From Pseudolabrys sp. FHR47 (lineage in GTDB: Bacteria; Pseudomonadota; Alphaproteobacteria; Rhizobiales; Xanthobacteraceae): 64,000 bases of DNA. The stretch's first letter is position 1. The number at the start of each line of letters is the position of its first letter. The stretch covers positions 2,483,001 to 2,547,000 of the forward strand of contig NZ_CP039740.1 of assembly GCF_005153485.1 (NCBI RefSeq). The letters are read 5' to 3'. The notes beneath the pieces were generated by a model that did not search any database, was not told where the DNA came from, and saw only the letters and a list, made by a program, of their open reading frames with translations. Position numbers and translations under genes: made by a program. This document shows, piece after piece, positions 60,341 to 64,000 of the stretch.

Positions 60341-61080
60341 CCAGCTGTGCTCCTGTTGAGGCGGGAGCCCGGACACCTGGCGCAGCGTCTCTTTGTCTCT
60401 CAGTCACCGGCGCCCGTTGTATCGGCCGATGATGGAATCGAACTTAGGCCCTTTGGCGCGCAATAGCGAGGCTTAATGCGCGAGCGATGAGCGCACGGCG
60501 CGACGCCATGGCCGGCAGGACGGTTCGCCTCGCGCACGGGCCACGGCATTTAGGTCAGCCCTCCTGTCCTACCTTTTTATTCCTACCTTCTCTTGACTTT
60601 CATCCTATGACTTAATACCCTCATTCCCGCTCGCCCCGTCGAGGGGTGCGAACCGGTTGCTCCGGCTCGTTGGGGTGGGCGCGGCGCCCGCGGCTCGTGC
60701 CCTCGCAAGGCATGGGGCTCGGGCGGCGCCGGGGCTCCGCCCGCCGGCACTATGACCGGCCGCGAGGAGCTCGCTGATGGTGAGCGCTACCCGCGAAAGC
60801 GGATCAGCCGCCAGAAGCGCGGCCCGGTGCCGTAACGACGCCGCCGACGGCGCGCCGGGAGGCGCCACGCGGCTCGAAAGAGCTGCGTGCACATAAGGCA
60901 CGTCGCGCCTTCCGGCGCGCCGTCCCCCTCGCCTTCTTCGGCGAGGGCTCCAAGGCCAAGACCCGGGCGCCTTCGCGCCGCGGGAACGCGGAAACTTGTC
61001 CGCAAGCCTTGCATCCAAGCCTTGCACTCAACCCTCACCGCAAACCCACCCACGACACTCGACACCAGGAGCCCCACACC
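60341..61080 (+). other. 740-bp region without a convincing long gene
   Basis: Begins with the rpsU upstream region, then an AT-rich pyrimidine run (about 60558-60620) and GC-rich DNA with many hairpins (next entry). A 27-codon frame, ATG at 60752 to TAA at 60833-60835, encodes a basic peptide ending KRISRQKRGPVP, but has no ribosome binding site. The longer frames on either strand have poor codon statistics. Confidence 0.45.
60836..60985 (+). repeat. Dense multi-hairpin intergenic block
   Basis: Successive hairpins: GGCGCGCC-type, CGCGCC TTCC GGCGCG (about 60904-60919), CCCTCGCC/GGCGAGGG (60926-60933 with 60940-60947), and GGCGC CTTC GCGCC (about 60966). It could be a REP-like element or the DNA of a structured RNA, and I cannot tell which. 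Confidence 0.5.
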
Positions 61081-61506
61081 ATGCCCACCGACCCCTACGA
61101 GCCGAGCCCGCATCGCCGCGATTACTACAGCGAGCAGGAGCGGCTGCGCGAACAGCGCGCGGAGGAAGCGCGCCGGGCCGCCGAACTCAAGCGGCAGCAT
61201 CGCGCACGCTTCGAGCAGCTCGCCGCCAAAGTGATGGACCGCGCCGAGGCATTGCTCGATCGCCTGCCCTCAACGCAGCAACAGACGGCGGCGACCGGCG
61301 ATCTGGGCCTCGACGCGGCGCGGCGTCAGCTCGCCCACATCGTGCGCGCGCCGGCGATCTGCTCGCGCAAACTCTGCCGCCGCACCAAGGCCTGCTGCGG
61401 CGAGCCCAAGCAGTGCCTCGCCATTTATCTGCCGCTGCTGCCGCCGGCCAAGCTCGCCGAATTGGTACTCGATGGCCGCAAGACGCGCCGCGGCCGCGCG
61501 CGTTAG
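61081..61506 (+). CDS. Hypothetical protein with helical N-terminus and Cys-rich C-terminus
   Basis: 141 residues from the ATG at 61081. A highly charged helix (SEQERLREQRAEEARRAAEL, then RARFEQLAAKVMDRAEALL) is followed by a Cys cluster (ICSRKLCRRTKACCGEP and CLAIY) that could bind metal. It lies 61 bp ahead of the channel gene. Family not recognised. Confidence 0.65.
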   Translation: MPTDPYEPSPHRRDYYSEQERLREQRAEEARRAAELKRQHRARFEQLAAKVMDRAEALLDRLPSTQQQTAATGDLGLDAARRQLAHIVRAPAICSRKLCRRTKACCGEPKQCLAIYLPLLPPAKLAELVLDGRKTRRGRAR

Positions 61507-61567
61507 CGCCGCGAACCGATCTGAACGTGATAAGTTGATTCACGACGACGCCCAGGAGGATGCCCGC

Positions 61568-62386
61568 GTGAGCAGAGCCAAAGCGAAATCGGCCGCCAGG
61601 ACGAAGCCCGGCCGCCTCGCCGCATTCCGCGAGACCTTGAGCCGCCTCTACGAAGGCTCTGCGCCGGCCGGCTATCACTTCCGTTACACGCTGCTGGTCT
61701 TCGATATCGTCACCATCGTCTTCATCATCGGCACGTCGTTCATCCAGCGCGAGCCGTGGATCGAGGCGCTCGATATCCTGTTCGGCCTTGTCATCCTGTG
61801 CGATTTCTGCGCACGGCTGTTCATCAGCGACCGTCGCTGGCGCGACCTGATGCATCCGGCGGCCTGGGCCGACATTGTGGCCATCGTCTCCTTTCTCGCG
61901 CCCATCGTCGGCGAAGGCGCGGGCTTCCTGCGCATCCTGCGCACCTTGCGCCTCCTGCGCAGCTATCGCCTGCTGGCGCAATTGCGTGCCGACAGCCGTT
62001 ATTTCCGCCGCTACGAGGAAGTCATTTTCGCGGTCACCAATCTCACCGTCTTCATCTTCGTGATGACAGCGGTGGTCTACGAGACTCAGCAGGCCACCAA
62101 CAAGGAGGTCGCCAATTATGCCGACGCGCTGTATTTCACCGTCACGGCGCTGACCACCACCGGCTTCGGTGACATCACCCTGCCCGGCACCGCCGGCCGG
62201 CTCATCACCGTGGTGATCATGATCTTCGGCGTCACCTTGTTCTTCTACCTGGCGCGCGCGCTGATCAGCCCGACCAAGGTGCGCTTCACCTGTCCTGATT
62301 GCGGCCTGATGCGCCACGATGCCGACGCCGTGCACTGCAAAGCCTGCGGCAAGCTGCTCAATATTCCGGACGAAGGAGTGGCTTGA
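61568..62386 (+). CDS. Voltage-gated-type potassium channel with C-terminal zinc ribbon
   Basis: 272 residues from the GTG at 61568, with AGGAGGATGCCCGC upstream. Six membrane helices: S4 is Arg-rich (FLRILRTLRLLRSYRLLAQLR), then a pore helix and filter TVTALTTTGFGDITLPG. Ends with a zinc ribbon, FTCPDCGLMRHDA and VHCKACGKLLN. The filter TTGFGD is the usual K+ selectivity type (GFG in place of GYG). The ribbon tail is unusual for a channel. The longer frame to 61472 is an unlikely extension. Confidence 0.92.
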   Translation: MSRAKAKSAARTKPGRLAAFRETLSRLYEGSAPAGYHFRYTLLVFDIVTIVFIIGTSFIQREPWIEALDILFGLVILCDFCARLFISDRRWRDLMHPAAWADIVAIVSFLAPIVGEGAGFLRILRTLRLLRSYRLLAQLRADSRYFRRYEEVIFAVTNLTVFIFVMTAVVYETQQATNKEVANYADALYFTVTALTTTGFGDITLPGTAGRLITVVIMIFGVTLFFYLARALISPTKVRFTCPDCGLMRHDADAVHCKACGKLLNIPDEGVA

Positions 62387-62398
62387 GCTGCGACGTTG

Positions 62399-62446
62399 TC
62401 ACGCCGCGTTGACGCGGCGGAAGCCGTTCCACAGCGCGGTGCCGGC
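62399..62446 (+). repeat. 3'-end direct repeat, copy 1 (deacetylase tail)
   Basis: 48 bp identical to 62831-62878, which encodes the last 15 codons and stop of the polysaccharide deacetylase gene on the minus strand. Contains the palindrome CGCCGCGT TG ACGCGGCG. Confidence 0.95.
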
Positions 62447-62468
62447 AATTCGGCGCTAGGGAGCAAAA

Positions 62469-62831
62469 CTAAACTGCGCCTCCAGGCGACGAGCCAGCCT
62501 CAAGGTCAAATCCACAGTTTGGACAAGTCGACGGAACGAACGGGGCAAGGAAGTTCTGCTGCTTAAAGGAAATGTTCCAATTGCAACGTGGGCATTCAAC
62601 TTTGAGTAGCTTGCTGCCGCTCCAAATGGCCACTCCCATGAAGACCAATGCAAAGATTACCGCAAAAATTATCACACCACCTTCTGTCGCGAATACTCCC
62701 GCCCACGCCGCAATCAGTCCAAAAGAAACAAGCACTAGCGACAAGACGAGACACAGCAGAATTCTGCGTCTCCTAATCAGCCGCAGCCGCGGCGCGGGCG
62801 CCAACCGCTCGTCGGGGTCGAGCCATCCCAT
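62469..62831 (-). CDS. Small zinc-ribbon membrane protein (120 aa)
   Basis: ATG at 62831, coupled to the deacetylase stop (TGATG, one base shared). Two hydrophobic segments (ILLCLVLSLVLVSFGLIAAW and VIIFAVIFALVFMGVAIW), then a zinc ribbon with ECPRCNWN and TCPNCGFDL. AT-richer than both neighbours. It lies exactly between two copies of the deacetylase gene's 3' end. Function unknown. Confidence 0.7.
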   Translation of the reverse strand: MGWLDPDERLAPAPRLRLIRRRRILLCLVLSLVLVSFGLIAAWAGVFATEGGVIIFAVIFALVFMGVAIWSGSKLLKVECPRCNWNISFKQQNFLAPFVPSTCPNCGFDLEAGSSPGGAV

Positions 62832-62878
62832 CACGCCGCGTTGACGCGGCGGAAGCCGTTCCACAGCGCGGTGCCGGC
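62831..62878 (+). repeat. 3'-end direct repeat, copy 2 (in the deacetylase gene)
   Basis: Functional copy: C-terminal residues LWNGFRRVNAA and stop of the deacetylase; identical over 48 bp to 62399-62446. Confidence 0.95.
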
Positions 62879-63883
62879 GCCGGACATCAGCACTTTCAAA
62901 TAGCGCTGCTGCTGATATTCGCCGTTCACCGAAATGCGCGGCAGCGCCATCAGGTGGTCGCCATGCGCCTTGAACAGCACGCCCGGCCGCGTCGTCACCG
63001 CGGTCTTGAAGCCCAGTTCGGCCGCGATGTTGAATTCGCGCGGCCCCGCCGAGGTCGGGTCGCCCACCGGATAGGCCAGATGCTCGGGACGCTTGCCGAG
63101 CGCGGCCTCGATCACCGCCCTGCTCTGTTCCATCTCCGCCCGCACCGCCTCGTCGGACGGTACCTTCTTGAGCATCGGATGGGTCACGGTATGCGCGCCG
63201 ATGGTGACCAGCCGGTCGTCGGCCATCTGCGCGATCTCCTGCCAGTCCATGCATTCGTCTTCGCAGATCGCCGGAATATCGACGTGATAGGTCGCGCACA
63301 AATCGCGGATCGTGCGGCGCACCTCCTGCTCGGTCTTCATGCTGCGCAGATAGCCGTAGATTGCGTCATAGAGTTCGCGCTTCTCCCCGATGCTCCGGGC
63401 GTCGAAGAACTTCTCCTCGCCGTTCACCGTGAGGCCGATGCGCGTGTTGCGCGCCACCACCTGCTCCAGCGCCACCCACCACAATTCGCCGAGCCGGTCG
63501 GGGAAGCTGGTCGGGATAAAAAGCGTGTACGGCATCTCGTATTGCTGCAGCAGAGGGTGCGCCCAGCGCAGGTTGTCCTTGTAGCCGTCGTCGAAGGTGA
63601 TGCAGACGAAGCGCCGGCCGAAGTCGCGCTCGACAAAGCGGCGGTGCATCTCGTCGAGCGAGATCACGTCGACGCGGCTGCGCTTGAGGCGGCGCAGCAG
63701 CCCTTCGAAGAACACCGGCGAGACTTCCAGCAGCCGGTTCGGCTGGAAGGGGTCACTGCGCGGCGGGCGCACGTGATGCAGCATCAGGATGCAGCCGACG
63801 CCGCCGACCACCGGCCGCATCCAGTGATGCATGCCGGTAAAATACAGCCCTTCCAGCGCCGTTCTGATAATCGTCTTCTTCAT
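62831..63883 (-). CDS. Polysaccharide deacetylase (NodB-fold)
   Basis: About 350 residues from the ATG at 63883; an ATG nine bases upstream and one at 63943 are alternatives. It deacetylates a surface or wall polysaccharide, or acts on a lipid-linked sugar. Motifs: the CITFDDGYKDNL metal site, the His site GAHTVTHPMLKK, and RPEHLAYPVGDPTS. It begins with a hydrophobic helix (RTALEGLYFTGMHHWMRP). Downstream it is coupled to the zinc-ribbon gene by an insertion. Confidence 0.9.
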   Translation of the reverse strand: MKKTIIRTALEGLYFTGMHHWMRPVVGGVGCILMLHHVRPPRSDPFQPNRLLEVSPVFFEGLLRRLKRSRVDVISLDEMHRRFVERDFGRRFVCITFDDGYKDNLRWAHPLLQQYEMPYTLFIPTSFPDRLGELWWVALEQVVARNTRIGLTVNGEEKFFDARSIGEKRELYDAIYGYLRSMKTEQEVRRTIRDLCATYHVDIPAICEDECMDWQEIAQMADDRLVTIGAHTVTHPMLKKVPSDEAVRAEMEQSRAVIEAALGKRPEHLAYPVGDPTSAGPREFNIAAELGFKTAVTTRPGVLFKAHGDHLMALPRISVNGEYQQQRYLKVLMSGAGTALWNGFRRVNAA

Positions 63884-64000
63884 ATTAACCATGCCGCGCG
63901 GACGGGAACCCGGAATCCCCTGTGGCCCGCGCGTGTCGGGCAATATTCCAACTCTTTATTGAGAAATCCCTGCGACGGTCCCCGGCGTACTCCTGACCCC

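Noticed and set aside
60605..61234. Longer ORFs (e.g. 140 codons minus, 115 codons plus) in the hairpin-rich gap
   Set aside because: Arg/Pro/Ser-rich low-complexity products with no start signals; typical of GC-rich non-coding DNA.

Overview
The window is chromosomal DNA of a GC-rich alphaproteobacterium, most likely Hyphomicrobiales (Rhizobiales) near the Bradyrhizobium / Pseudolabrys / Xanthobacteraceae group. The pointers are the gene neighbourhoods (mfd-sdhE/recG, coaD-ppi-ppi and queA-tgt), a Bradyrhizobium-type cyclic beta-glucan locus, Omp25/RopB-like barrels, perfect CtrA boxes (TTAA-N7-TTAA), an alphaproteobacterial-type LexA box (GTTC-N7-GTTC) and the palindromic intergenic repeats. 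It is mostly core chromosome. There is no prophage, no complete transposon, no integrase, no rRNA and no CRISPR array.

Layout. 1-7 kb: a YejA-like peptide-binding protein, a degenerate adenylate-forming enzyme, a degenerate receiver/GGDEF-like protein, a FrnE-type DsbA oxidoreductase and a membrane diguanylate cyclase. 7-17.4 kb: mfd and sdhE facing recG, a DUF502 protein, then glmS and glmU for UDP-GlcNAc. 17.5-24.3 kb: a SPOR-like membrane protein, then two GH17 proteins, one fused to a GT2 synthase, with a small exported protein between them. This matches the ndvC/ndvD/ndvB arrangement that makes cyclic beta-(1,3),(1,6)-glucan in Bradyrhizobium. 24.3-28 kb: an OhrR-like regulator without a recognisable start codon, an M20 amidohydrolase, tRNA-Lys(TTT), an AT-rich DUF3800 gene beside the tRNA, and a cytochrome c. 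28-31 kb: a run of small genes (cspA plus several hypotheticals, one of only 57 aa). 31-37 kb: a CtrA-box-controlled coiled-coil protein, a ceramidase-like membrane protein, a TctC-type binding protein with a lactonase-like hydrolase, and tgt-queA. 37-46 kb: two diguanylate cyclases, two cyclophilins, coaD, an ankyrin protein, a LysE exporter, gyrA and marC. 46-57 kb: an ethanolamine-type permease, a CorC/HlyC-family protein, an exported MetX-fold hydrolase, ssb, two outer-membrane barrels and uvrA. 57-64 kb: an accessory patch (toxin-antitoxin-like pair, GIY-YIG/RAMA protein), rpsU, a voltage-gated-type K+ channel, a zinc-ribbon membrane protein and a polysaccharide deacetylase.

The most unusual signal occurs twice. 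Downstream of uvrA, a two-gene DUF4258 cassette lies between two copies of the last 116 bp of uvrA. Downstream of the polysaccharide deacetylase gene, a single small zinc-ribbon membrane gene lies between two perfect copies of the last 48 bp of that gene. In both cases the host gene stays intact and a second copy of its 3' end lies beyond the insert. This looks like cassette insertion at gene 3' ends that regenerates the host coding sequence, without any recombinase in the insert.

Functionally, the window combines DNA repair and replication (mfd, recG, ssb, uvrA, gyrA), cell-envelope construction (glmS, glmU, ndv locus, barrels, deacetylase), cyclic-di-GMP signalling (three intact GGDEF cyclases and one decayed relative) and transport.
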